Of a stretch of DNA of 64,000 nucleotides, positions 9,033 through 16,973 are shown piece after piece. Numbering within the stretch: position 1 is the stretch's first letter; the number at the start of each line of letters is the position of its first letter. The translations under genes were made by a program, and so were the position numbers. This DNA comes from Planctomycetota bacterium (GTDB lineage: Bacteria; Planctomycetota; SZUA-567; JAKLDR01): assembly GCA_022703445.1 (NCBI GenBank), contig JAKLDR010000014.1, positions 1-64,000 of the forward strand. The letters run 5' to 3'. The notes below the pieces were generated by a model. It saw only the letters and a list, made by a program, of their open reading frames with translations. It ran no database searches and was not told the origin of the DNA.

Positions 9033-10193
9033 TCAGGCTCCGGCCAGTGCAACTAGCCTCTTGCGAAGCGTCTCCACTCCGGCGTCCGCCGGGTCGCAGG
9101 CGGCGGCGAGCTTCGTGGTGAAGTCGCCGGCAGCGCGGCCGTCGAGCGACCGACGGATCTTGGCGAGCACCGAGCGCAACTTGTCGAGGCGCGAACGCCT
9201 GTCGGCTTCGTGATCATCGGACGCCGTCCGCCCCTCCAATCCTTCGAGGAACGGCAGCCGGGCCGCGGCGCACAGGCCTACGTTCTCCGGTGCGAGCCCG
9301 AGCCGGACCAGAGCCTCGACGCTCGATCGCCAGGCCTCGGCGAAGCCGCTCCGGCTCCAGAGCGCCGACAGGTCGACGGTGTCCACCTGGTTGAAGACCA
9401 GGACCGTCCGCCTGAGGAGCTCCGGCCGGCGGCGGAAAGCCTCCTCCACCCAGGGCTCGAGCGCGAAGGGCTCGGGGAGTGCCACGATCACCAGGACGTC
9501 GGCGTGAGCCGACTCGCGGAGGATCAGGTCGGCGCGGCGGGCGTTGTGGAAGGTCGGGATCCAGGGCGAGTCGACGAGCTCGGGGGGCGAGCCGCCCCAG
9601 CGCTCCGTCCGGCGCACCAACTCCACGAGCGAGAGCGCGAGCAACCGCCCGGCGTCGAGCGTCCGGCCGTCGGCGCGCAGCCGGCCCATGAGGTGCTCGT
9701 GGCGCGTCTCCCAGGGCGCCTCGACCGCGCCGCCCGGGCGGTAGTCGCCCGAGTCGATGAAGGCCAGGAACTGCTCGAGCTTCTCGACGTGATCCATGGC
9801 CGGCTCGTGGAGGACGTGAACACCAGGCCGTTCGGCGAAGAGCCGCCGGACGGTCGCCGCCGCCCAGCGGACCCGGTCGCCGGCCGACAGCTCGTCGAGC
9901 CGCGTGCCGAGCAGCCCCGCGGCCTCGCGGACGACTTCCTCCAGCCGGTGATAGGCCAGGTCCCGCGAGGCGTAGTCGAGCGCCGCCTCGCGGTCCAGGT
10001 AGCGCAGGACGATCCGCCGGTCGGCCTCGCCGGCGGCCGGCGCGCGGACGAGCGTATTGGTCTGAGTGCAGTCGCGCACCGCCGTGGGCAGGAGCTCCGA
10101 GTCGCCCCACAGCGCCGCGACCAGGCTCGACTTGCCGGTGCTGCGCAGGCCGGAGACGAGGATGCGCGGGGGGCGGGGGGCGGAGGCGGTCAC
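9033..10193 (-). CDS. Dynamin-like large GTPase
   Basis: 386 aa. The P-loop GLRSTGKSSL is at residues about 15-24. A switch-like LVDSPW replaces the usual DxxG, and NQVD fits the base-recognition motif (N/T)KxD. Long helices in the middle and at the C-terminus fit a dynamin-like architecture, although no membrane paddle was identified. Translation starts at a GTG whose GTGA overlaps the stop of the ankyrin gene upstream, implying coupled expression. A broken copy of its first 108 bp lies at 12988-13095. Bacterial dynamin-like proteins act in membrane remodelling or defence; the role here is not known. Confidence 0.75.
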   Translation of the reverse strand: MTASAPRPPRILVSGLRSTGKSSLVAALWGDSELLPTAVRDCTQTNTLVRAPAAGEADRRIVLRYLDREAALDYASRDLAYHRLEEVVREAAGLLGTRLDELSAGDRVRWAAATVRRLFAERPGVHVLHEPAMDHVEKLEQFLAFIDSGDYRPGGAVEAPWETRHEHLMGRLRADGRTLDAGRLLALSLVELVRRTERWGGSPPELVDSPWIPTFHNARRADLILRESAHADVLVIVALPEPFALEPWVEEAFRRRPELLRRTVLVFNQVDTVDLSALWSRSGFAEAWRSSVEALVRLGLAPENVGLCAAARLPFLEGLEGRTASDDHEADRRSRLDKLRSVLAKIRRSLDGRAAGDFTTKLAAACDPADAGVETLRKRLVALAGA

Positions 10194-11224
10194 GGCACCT
10201 TGCCTTCGGTCAGCTCGGATCCCGTCTTTCCGCCGCGGTCCAGAAGAAGCTTCTCGATTTTCGAAAGGTTGTGGCGCCTAGCCAGGTCCAGGGCGGTCTC
10301 GCCCTTGCTCGTCCGGGCGTTGATGTCGGCGCCCTTGTCGAGGAGCGCGGCCACGATCTCGGCGTGGTGCGGCTCGTAGTCGACGTCCGTGTGGCTGTGC
10401 CGAACGGGGACAAAGTTCACTGCGTAGTGCAGGGGAGACATGCCTTCTCTCCCCTTGCTCGCCACCGCTGTGTTGGGCTGGGCGCCCCTGGCAAGAAGCA
10501 CCTTGGTCACTTCTACCGAGTGGGTCATCGCGGCATAGTGAAGGGCGGTGAGTCCGTCATCGGTCTTGGCGTTAACTTCCGCCCCTTTGTCCAGGAGGAG
10601 GCCGACGACGTCCGCGCAATCCTTGCCGTCGCGAGCCGCGTAGTGGAGGGGCGTCCCGTCCCATGAGTTGCGCACGTTCGGGTCCGCACCGGCGGCCAGG
10701 ACAATTTCGACCACTTGCTTGTTTCCTCCGCGTGCAGCTTCATGTAGAAGGCTCACTTTGTCGCATCGCTCGTTCGGATCGCCGCCCCTTTCCAGGAGGA
10801 GTTTCACGACGCTTGGGTGTCCGTGCGAGGCAGCCAGGAACGAAGGCGGCCAGCCGCCTGGCTCGTGAACCGGGGCGCCGTGATCCAGCAGCAGCCGTGC
10901 TACGGCCTCAAATCCCTGGTCCGCTGCCGCCCCCAATGGCGTGAGATTGAAACCGCCACGGATGTCCAGCTTGGCGCCACGTTCAAGCAGATAGCCTACC
11001 ACTCTTACTCGGTTGGTGTTGACCGCGTAATGCAGCGGGGTATTTGCGCCACCGGTCCTGATGTTGATGTTGCGCATCTCCGCTAGCTGTGCGATGATCT
11101 TGTCATCACTATTCCCTCTCTCAAACATGTTGTCCCAGCGCTGAAGCTCTGCCCACTCGCGCTGGAGCGTCAGGATGCACCCGGTAGCTGATATGACGGT
11201 TAGAATCAGGAGAAAGGCTCGCAT
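10190..11224 (-). CDS. Ankyrin-repeat lipoprotein
   Basis: 344 aa. The signal sequence MRAFLLILTVISATGC ends in a lipobox-like cysteine at residue 16. From about residue 55 there are eight or so ankyrin repeats, with cores such as NTPLHYAVNTNRVRVVGYLL, DGTPLHYAARDG and LTALHYAAMTHS. The ATG at 11224 is chosen because it begins the signal peptide. Its stop TGA is contained in the GTGA start of the dynamin-like GTPase, so the two are coupled. Ankyrin lipoproteins can be binding or immunity proteins. Here it sits between a toxin-antitoxin-type pair and the GTPase, like an inserted accessory gene. Confidence 0.82.
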   Translation of the reverse strand: MRAFLLILTVISATGCILTLQREWAELQRWDNMFERGNSDDKIIAQLAEMRNINIRTGGANTPLHYAVNTNRVRVVGYLLERGAKLDIRGGFNLTPLGAAADQGFEAVARLLLDHGAPVHEPGGWPPSFLAASHGHPSVVKLLLERGGDPNERCDKVSLLHEAARGGNKQVVEIVLAAGADPNVRNSWDGTPLHYAARDGKDCADVVGLLLDKGAEVNAKTDDGLTALHYAAMTHSVEVTKVLLARGAQPNTAVASKGREGMSPLHYAVNFVPVRHSHTDVDYEPHHAEIVAALLDKGADINARTSKGETALDLARRHNLSKIEKLLLDRGGKTGSELTEGKVP

Positions 11225-11309
11225 CGCAGCACCTATCCTCTCGTCCAATGCCACGTCTCGAACCGGTAGCCGCGGTTCTCCTCCGGGCGTCGTCTGGCGA
11301 CTGCCCGGC

Positions 11310-12308
11310 TCATCCGACTCTTCCCGTGTTGATAGACTCCTCCAGAGTTGCGAGTCCCCGCAGGATCGCGTCGAAGGTCGGTTTCATTCCGAAGAGCATG
11401 GCCTGCATGTCCAGGTAGTCCCGACGCAGGTCGTCGCGATGATGCGCCGACGGTAGCAGTCGCAGGCTGTCGGGCTTGGCTGCCTCGTACCTGGCCCACC
11501 GGCAGCGGTAGAACTTCATCTTGAACTCCACCACGTCCCGCAGCAGATCGAGGCGGCCCAGCGCGGCGCCCCTAATCGGGAGAAGGCTCAAGCGGTAGGT
11601 GTCGTAGTAATGGCGGGAGTAGTGCGCCGGCACCGGACTCTCCGGTCCGCGGTGGGCCTCCTGATGGAGGATGGTGATCTTCTCCCAGAAGGTGCGTTCG
11701 GCCGCGATGGTCCGGACCGAGGTGTCAGGCTTCTTGAAGACGCCCGGAAAGCGCTCGGCCGCATAGGGGCGGATGCTCCGCGCCTCGTTGGGGACCCAGT
11801 CGGCGAGCGGACCGATCTCCAGCCGGATCTGCGGCCGGATCGCTCCCAACGAGAAGGCGCGCGGATAGGTGATGAGCACTTCCTGCTTCTCGGCGTCAAC
11901 TTCCATGGCCGCGCCGGCGCGCTCGGCGAGGTCGCGGCGCAGGACCGGGGCAAACTCCGAGGCGAGGAACTCTTCCGTCTTCAGATTGGCGTGCTTGCCG
12001 AAGGCGTCTTGCTGGGTCGCGCTGCGCTCCTCCCATGGCTCATCCTGGGAGAATCCTAGCATCCGCCAGTCCAGGATGAGGTCCACGTCTTCAGAGAAAC
12101 GCTCGATGGCCCCGAACGCCTTCGACAGGCTGGTGCCGCCCTTGAAGGCCATCGTGGACTTCCAGGGGCTGTCTTGAAAAAGGTAGTCGAGAACCCAGCA
12201 GACCCAGAAGTCTTTCTCGATGATGGCCTCGTGCACCCGCATGGCCTGCGCGGCGGCCCGGAACAGCTCGGTCCGGTCACGCTCCGCACGGCGTGCCAAG
12301 TCACGCAC
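11310..12308 (-). CDS. AbiEii/AbiGii-type nucleotidyltransferase (toxin component)
   Basis: 332 aa. The nucleotidyltransferase core is FKGGTSLSKAFGAIERFSED, followed by VDL: the GGTSLSK and SEDVDL motifs of the AbiEii/MNT-like fold. IEKDFWVCWVLDYLF near the N-terminus is also typical of the family. In characterised AbiE systems this protein is the toxin of a phage-abortive pair and modifies tRNA. The GTG start at 12308 overlaps the stop of the antitoxin-like gene by 8 nt, so the two are co-translated. Which residues are essential here is inferred from family knowledge. Confidence 0.88.
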   Translation of the reverse strand: MRDLARRAERDRTELFRAAAQAMRVHEAIIEKDFWVCWVLDYLFQDSPWKSTMAFKGGTSLSKAFGAIERFSEDVDLILDWRMLGFSQDEPWEERSATQQDAFGKHANLKTEEFLASEFAPVLRRDLAERAGAAMEVDAEKQEVLITYPRAFSLGAIRPQIRLEIGPLADWVPNEARSIRPYAAERFPGVFKKPDTSVRTIAAERTFWEKITILHQEAHRGPESPVPAHYSRHYYDTYRLSLLPIRGAALGRLDLLRDVVEFKMKFYRCRWARYEAAKPDSLRLLPSAHHRDDLRRDYLDMQAMLFGMKPTFDAILRGLATLEESINTGRVG

Positions 12309-12939
12309 GGCGCGAAGTCCCGGCCGCCAGCTCCTTGATGATCTCGTAGACCCACGAGGTGACGTACCGTGCCTCGCGGGCCGCGCGCTTGAGCTTGCCC
12401 GCGTCGAGCCGGGCGCGGATCTTGCCCAACTGGGCCGGCCCGACCTCGTCCTTGCCGAGGGTCTTCAGTGCCTGGGTCAGCAAGGCAGTCTCGGGGGAAA
12501 GCGCGGTCGTTTCCTTGTTGGTCCGGTGCTTGAAGACGAGCGTGCCCCCGCTCCACTCGAGCGTCTTAGAAGGGCCGTCGCTGAAGTACTGCCACTCGGC
12601 TGGCACCTGCGTGGACAGCCCGAGGAGGTTGAGGGCGGTGTTCCCCGACGGCAGGATCGTCCAGCCGTGTGCCCGCGCAATGGCCCTGGCAATGGCATCC
12701 GGATCGGCGCTGGCCGGAGCCTTGAGGATGTCGCTGAACGGAGGATAGTCGTAGACGCCTCGCGCGAGGCGGCGGATCGTGCCTGCTCTGGTCAGGCGGG
12801 CCAATGCCTGCCGGACGGTTTCGTGACTGGCAACGTCGAGGAAGTCCTTTGGGGTGAACACGCCACCCCTGCCGTTGCCGTAGATGCGCGCACGCACTTT
12901 CTGAGCAGCAGCTTGCGCGGGCTTCCTTGATATTTTCAT
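12301..12939 (-). CDS. AbiEi/DUF6088-like winged-helix antitoxin and repressor
   Basis: 212 aa. The N-terminus carries a winged-helix region (GGVFTPKDFLDVASHETVRQ, then LARLTRAGTIRRLARGVYDY) typical of AbiEi/DUF6088 antitoxins. The middle part (PSGNTALNLLGLSTQVPAEW) is also characteristic. The ATG at 12939 is preferred because the -10 at 12952-12947 leaves essentially no leader and no ribosome-binding site is visible. It is co-transcribed with the AbiEii partner (8-nt overlap). It is expected to neutralise the toxin and repress the operon through the palindrome over the promoter. Confidence 0.82.
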   Translation of the reverse strand: MKISRKPAQAAAQKVRARIYGNGRGGVFTPKDFLDVASHETVRQALARLTRAGTIRRLARGVYDYPPFSDILKAPASADPDAIARAIARAHGWTILPSGNTALNLLGLSTQVPAEWQYFSDGPSKTLEWSGGTLVFKHRTNKETTALSPETALLTQALKTLGKDEVGPAQLGKIRARLDAGKLKRAAREARYVTSWVYEIIKELAAGTSRRA

Positions 12940-12940
12940 G

Positions 12941-12975
12941 TCACGAATAATACATACTTTTCGTGACGCGGTCAA
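12941..12975 (-). promoter_or_regulatory. Promoter with overlapping operator palindrome of the AbiE-type pair
   Basis: On the minus strand TTGACC (12975-12970) and TATTAT (12952-12947) are separated by 17 bp, close to the sigma-70 consensus. The predicted transcript starts at about the A of the ATG (12939), so it would be leaderless. The inverted repeat TCACGAA (12966-12960) / TTCGTGA (12947-12941) covers the spacer and the end of the -10, as expected for autorepression by the winged-helix antitoxin. Confidence 0.7.
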
Positions 12976-12987
12976 GGGCATTTCCGG

Positions 12988-13095
12988 CCGCCGTGGGCAG
13001 AAGCTCCGAGTCGCCCCACAGCGCCGAGACCAGGCTCGACTTGCCGGTGCTGCGCAGGCCCGAGACTAGGATCCGCGGGGGGCAGAGGCGGTCAC
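12988..13095 (-). pseudogene. Truncated second copy of the dynamin-like GTPase 5' end
   Basis: These 108 bp are nearly identical to the first 115 bp of the GTPase gene (10193-10079), including the GTGACCGCC start and the P-loop codons. A 7-bp deletion after codon 7 shifts the frame so that a stop follows soon. Homology ends abruptly about 13 bp before the -35 of the AbiE-type operon. As in the intact copy, the upstream gene (HEAT protein) ends inside the GTGA. Confidence 0.85.
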
Positions 13096-13922
13096 TTGGG
13101 GGGCTCCTCGCAGCGGATCCTCTTGAGAGACTCGGCAGCGGCGGCGCGTACCATCCCATTCTCATCAGCCAATGCTGACTGCAGGGCGGGGACGGCAGCG
13201 GCAGCCCGGGGACCGATATTGCCCAGGGTCAGCGCGGCATACGTGCGCGTGCCCGGATCGCACCGGGTCAGGACTTTGGCCAGTCCCGGCACCGCGGGAG
13301 CAGCCCCGGGGCCGATCATCGCCAATTCCGGGACAGCCCAGGCCACCGTTTCGTCGTCCGGGTCTTCAAGGGCGTCAGCAAGAGCCGCGATCACGTCCGG
13401 CAAATTCCCGCCAACCTGTCGGAGCGTTATGATGGCCACCCGGCGCTCAATGGGCTGCTCGCCATGTTTGGTCGTCTCGATAATTGCCGGAAGCGCGTCG
13501 ATGGCCTCCGCCTTGAGCAGGCCCAGAGCCCGCATGGCGTTGTGGCGTTCCAGGAGTTCGCTTGATTGCAGGTAGCGAATGAGGTCCGGCACGGCCGGCC
13601 TGCCGCACGCTCCCAGGAACCAAATGGCCTCGTTTCTGTACGGGCGCTGCAATGCCAGATACCGGCGCAATAGTCGGAGAGTTCTCTCCGGCCCGCCGAG
13701 CTTCTTCGCCGCACCATCGAAATCGGGGAACCATAGGCTGCCGGGGCGCGGGGCGAGTTCGGCAATGAGCACCTTCTCGACGCGATGCATCGCGTAGGCT
13801 TCGGTTCCGAGCCAGGTCAGGGCGAGCGCCAGCACGATGCCCGCCGACCACAGCGCCATCGGCAGCCAGGTGCGCGGCCTGGCCGCATGAGGCTCTCCGC
13901 CGGAGTCCAGGCCCTGCCCCAT
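13092..13922 (-). CDS. Membrane-anchored HEAT/PBS-repeat protein
   Basis: 276 aa from the ATG at 13922, which has a purine-rich GGGGAGGGGAGG just upstream; a start at a later Met cannot be excluded. One membrane segment at about residues 22-42 precedes tandem HEAT-like repeats, with cores such as GRPAVPDLIRYL, AIDALPAIIETT, AAPAVPGLAKVL and AAAAVPALQSAL. Such repeats usually bind other proteins. Its TGA stop lies in the GTGA of the broken GTPase copy. It is divergent from the PrkA-type gene, with about 275 bp between. Confidence 0.75.
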   Translation of the reverse strand: MGQGLDSGGEPHAARPRTWLPMALWSAGIVLALALTWLGTEAYAMHRVEKVLIAELAPRPGSLWFPDFDGAAKKLGGPERTLRLLRRYLALQRPYRNEAIWFLGACGRPAVPDLIRYLQSSELLERHNAMRALGLLKAEAIDALPAIIETTKHGEQPIERRVAIITLRQVGGNLPDVIAALADALEDPDDETVAWAVPELAMIGPGAAPAVPGLAKVLTRCDPGTRTYAALTLGNIGPRAAAAVPALQSALADENGMVRAAAAESLKRIRCEEPPK

Positions 13923-14123
13923 CCTCCCCTCCCCTGCCCCGCTCCGCCCACGGCTGTTCCCTGCCACCGGCGATGAACGCCGACGCGGGCGCCCCGGAAC
14001 ATCCGGGGCTGCCCCATCATAGCCATGACTCAACCTGGGCACACCGCCGTTTCGTGACCGGAGCGCATCGGCGTTCACCGCCGATCTACCGCGCCACTGC
14101 AACCGCTCCTCCGCCCCTCCGCC

Positions 14124-14151
14124 TTGACTTCATCGGGGCCCAAGTTACCAT
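14124..14151 (+). promoter_or_regulatory. Probable sigma-70 promoter of the prkA-type gene
   Basis: TTGACT (14124-14129), a 16-bp spacer, then TACCAT (14146-14151) give a likely start near 14158. This lies 41 nt before the TTG start at 14199, and supports that start over the in-frame TTG at 14124, which is itself part of the -35. Confidence 0.5.
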
Positions 14152-14198
14152 CGTCTCCCGACGGGGAAAGCGGTCAGCTCCCCCGGCGGGAGGTCGCC

Positions 14199-16466
14199 TT
14201 GGACATATCCAGGTTTCTCGACGGGGTCAAGGCCAGCGCCCAACGGGATTTCTCCCAGAAGAAGCTGATTCTCGCGTACCGGGAGTTCCTGGAGCTCTTC
14301 GCCGCCGACCCCGTGCGGCTGAGCCGCTCGGCGGTGCAGTACCTGGCCGACGTCTTCGAGCACTTCGGGACCGAGAACGTCCCGGGGCTGGGCGGCCGGC
14401 CGACGCAGCGCCACAGGCTCTTCGATGCGGCCTTCGACGGCGGCGAGCGCCCGGTCTTCGGCCAGGAGGCCGTGCAGCAGGACTTCGCCGCGCGGGTCCG
14501 GGGCTTCGCCCAGTCCGGCCAGGCCAACCGCCTGATCGTGATCCACGGCCCCAACGGCTCGAGCAAGACCTCCCTGGTCGACTGCGTCTTCCGGGCCATG
14601 GAGCATTACTCCCACGAGCCCGAGGGCGCGCTCTACACCTTCAACTGGGTCTTCGTCGACCGCGAGGAATCCTCCGGGCGCATGGGCTTCGAGCGCGCGC
14701 CGACGGTCGACCGCGGCGAGAGCCTGGCCCACGTCGACGGCAAGGAGATCTCCTGCCGGATCCCCTGTGAGATGCGCGACAATCCGATCTTCCTGGTGCC
14801 CCCCGAGGAGCGCGGCGCGCTGCTCGACGAGCTGGCCGCGGGGCTGGGCGGCGGGCGCGCGGCGGCGCGGCTGGCCTCGGTCGGGCTGCGCCACGGGGCG
14901 GTCTGCCCCAAGTGCCGGCAGATCTACGACACGCTGCTGGCCGCCTACGGTGGCGACTGGCAGCGCGTGATGCGCCACGTGCAGGTCGAACGCTTCTTCA
15001 TCTCCCGGCGCTACCGCGAGGGCGCCGTGTCCATCCAGCCGCAGGGCGTGATCGACGCCGGCGTCGAGCCCTACATGCCCGAGCGCGGCCCGGGGCTGCC
15101 CACCGTGCTCCAGGGCCTGCAGCTTTACGCGCCCGCGGGCGACCTGGTCGACGCCAACCGCGGCATGGTCGAGTACAGCGACGTGCTCAAGCGCCACATG
15201 GAGGCCAACAAGTACCTGCTGCACACCGCCGAGCGCGGCACGGCCTCGCTGCCCCGCTACGAGGCCCACCTGGACATGGTCATGACCGCCACGGCCAACG
15301 AGCAGCAGCTGACCGCCTTCAAGGCCCACCCCGACTTCAACTCGTTCCGCGGCCGGCTTGAGCTGGTGCCCTGCCCGTACCTGCTGGAATACGGCAAGGA
15401 GGCGCGCATCTACCGGGAGTTCCTGGCCAGGTCGGTCCGCGACCGGCACGTGGCCCCCGGCACGGCCGAGTGCGCGGCCCTCTGGGCGGTGCTCACCCGG
15501 CTGCGCCAGCCCGATGCCGACCGCTTCGAGGGGCCGCTGGCCGCGGCGGTGCGCAAGCTCAAGCCCATCGACAAGGCCCGGCTCTACGACTCCGGCCGGC
15601 TGCCCGCCGGCCTCGACGAGCGCCAGCGCCGGGAGCTCGCCGGCGCCGTCGGCCAGCTCGCGCGCCAGCACCGCGAGCAGGCCGTGGAGTTCGAGGGCCA
15701 GGTCTGGGCGGCCTACGAGGGCGCCTTCGGGGCCAGCCCCCGCGAGATGCAGCTGATCCTGGCCGACGCCGCCGCGGGGGAGGGCTGCCTGACCCCGCTG
15801 AAGCTGCTCGACCGCCTGGCCGAGTTCGTCAAGCAGGTCTCCACCTACGACTTCCTGCGCCTGGAGGCCGAGGGCGACTACTTCAAGCCCGCCGAGTTTG
15901 TCGAGACCGTCCGGGAGGAATACGCCGAGACCGTCTGGCGCGAGGCCTCCTCGGCCGCCGGCATCGTCGAGGAGTCCGAGTACCGGCGGCTGATGCGCGA
16001 CTACTTCGTGCACGTCCGCGCCTTCGTCTCGGGCGACAAGATCCAGAACGCCGCCAACAACCGCTGGGAGCCGGCCAGCCAGGAGCTGATGCGCTCGGTG
16101 GAGTCCCGTCTGGGCATCGACGGCGAGACCGACGACTTCCGCAAGGGACTGGTCACCCGGGCGGCGGCCTGGAGCCTGGACCACCCCGGCGACAAGCTCG
16201 ACCCGCTGGCCGTCTTCAGCGAGCAGTTCGAGATGCTCCGGCTGAGCTTCCTGGCCGAGCAGCGCCGCACGGTCAAGACGGTGCTGGATGCCGTGCTGCG
16301 CCTGGGCACCGACGAGGAGAAGTCCCTGCCGGCCGACCAGCGTACCCGCGCCGAGGCCGCCCGCAAGTCCCTGCTAGCCGCGGGTTACTGCCAGGACTGC
16401 CTCAGGGAGATGGCGGCGTTCGTCCTCCGTCGGATAGAGGCGGCCGAGGACGGCCAGGACAAATGA
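14199..16466 (+). CDS. prkA: PrkA-type serine protein kinase (AAA+ domain)
   Basis: 755 aa from a TTG start at 14199, which has GGGAGG 5 nt upstream. The Walker A-like HGPNGSSKTSLVDC lies near residue 115. PrkA signatures follow: a CPKC pair, VQVERFFISRRYREGAVSIQ, NRGMVEYSDVLKRHMEANKY and TATANEQQL. The protein is about 110 residues longer than E. coli YeaG (644 aa). PrkA proteins act in the cytoplasm in stress or sporulation signalling, and recent work also suggests AAA+ protease activity. The usual partners, the DUF444 protein and SpoVR, are not adjacent; a STAS protein follows instead. Confidence 0.9.
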   Translation: MDISRFLDGVKASAQRDFSQKKLILAYREFLELFAADPVRLSRSAVQYLADVFEHFGTENVPGLGGRPTQRHRLFDAAFDGGERPVFGQEAVQQDFAARVRGFAQSGQANRLIVIHGPNGSSKTSLVDCVFRAMEHYSHEPEGALYTFNWVFVDREESSGRMGFERAPTVDRGESLAHVDGKEISCRIPCEMRDNPIFLVPPEERGALLDELAAGLGGGRAAARLASVGLRHGAVCPKCRQIYDTLLAAYGGDWQRVMRHVQVERFFISRRYREGAVSIQPQGVIDAGVEPYMPERGPGLPTVLQGLQLYAPAGDLVDANRGMVEYSDVLKRHMEANKYLLHTAERGTASLPRYEAHLDMVMTATANEQQLTAFKAHPDFNSFRGRLELVPCPYLLEYGKEARIYREFLARSVRDRHVAPGTAECAALWAVLTRLRQPDADRFEGPLAAAVRKLKPIDKARLYDSGRLPAGLDERQRRELAGAVGQLARQHREQAVEFEGQVWAAYEGAFGASPREMQLILADAAAGEGCLTPLKLLDRLAEFVKQVSTYDFLRLEAEGDYFKPAEFVETVREEYAETVWREASSAAGIVEESEYRRLMRDYFVHVRAFVSGDKIQNAANNRWEPASQELMRSVESRLGIDGETDDFRKGLVTRAAAWSLDHPGDKLDPLAVFSEQFEMLRLSFLAEQRRTVKTVLDAVLRLGTDEEKSLPADQRTRAEAARKSLLAAGYCQDCLREMAAFVLRRIEAAEDGQDK

Positions 16467-16517
16467 TGAGGCTGGGACAAGCCCGTAATAAGGCCCCGTT
16501 ACGCCAAGGAGACAGCC

Positions 16518-16823
16518 ATGCCAGACGCTCCGGACTATGAAGAAGCCATCGGCCTCCTGAAGATCAACAAGGATCTGGGCTGGGCCCTGGACAACGAGCT
16601 CCGCGAGAAGTGCCGCAGCCTGATAGACTCCAAGGCAGTCAATCTGACCATCGATCTCAGCGCAGCGACACACGTCTGCAGCGCCAATCTGGTGGTTTTG
16701 GCTTACGCGAGCGCGCTGGCCGCCAAGCAGAAGAAGGCGCTCAAGATAATAGTATCGTCGCAGGTGTCCAGGGCCTTCCGGGCAGCAGGGCTGAACGAGG
16801 TCATCGACATCAAGGTAGTATAG
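16518..16823 (+). CDS. STAS-domain protein (anti-anti-sigma-like)
   Basis: 101 aa with AAGGAG 9 nt before the ATG. The sequence fits a lone STAS fold: VNLTIDLSAATHVCSANLVV aligns with the SpoIIAA-type phosphorylation loop. In that alignment the position of the phosphorylated Ser (DSSGL in SpoIIAA) becomes Ala (CSANL), so the standard phospho-switch may be missing. It follows the PrkA-type gene by 51 nt, which suggests a common signalling function. No anti-sigma factor or RsbW-like kinase is nearby. The homology call is from motif and size only. Confidence 0.7.
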   Translation: MPDAPDYEEAIGLLKINKDLGWALDNELREKCRSLIDSKAVNLTIDLSAATHVCSANLVVLAYASALAAKQKKALKIIVSSQVSRAFRAAGLNEVIDIKVV

Positions 16824-16935
16824 AAGATCGCGCCAAACGTCGCATCGGCGCATTTTGCGAACATGAGCGTATAAGTAACGTATGCGCATGCATATCTCGG
16901 AGTGTTTGTAACCCTAATTTTTCTATGGATTTGTG

Positions 16936-16963
16936 TTGACTTCAACGTCTTCCTCAATAGACT
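16936..16963 (+). promoter_or_regulatory. Possible promoter of the TPR lipoprotein
   Basis: TTGACT (16936-16941), a 16-bp spacer and TAGACT (16958-16963) would give a start about 4 nt before the ATG at 16974. That agrees with the absence of a visible ribosome-binding site there. Confidence 0.35.
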
Positions 16964-16973
16964 TGCCGTGCCC

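Noticed and set aside
14124..14198. Start of the PrkA gene at TTG 14124
   Set aside because: That TTG is part of a good -35 sequence, and GGGAGG lies just before the TTG at 14199.
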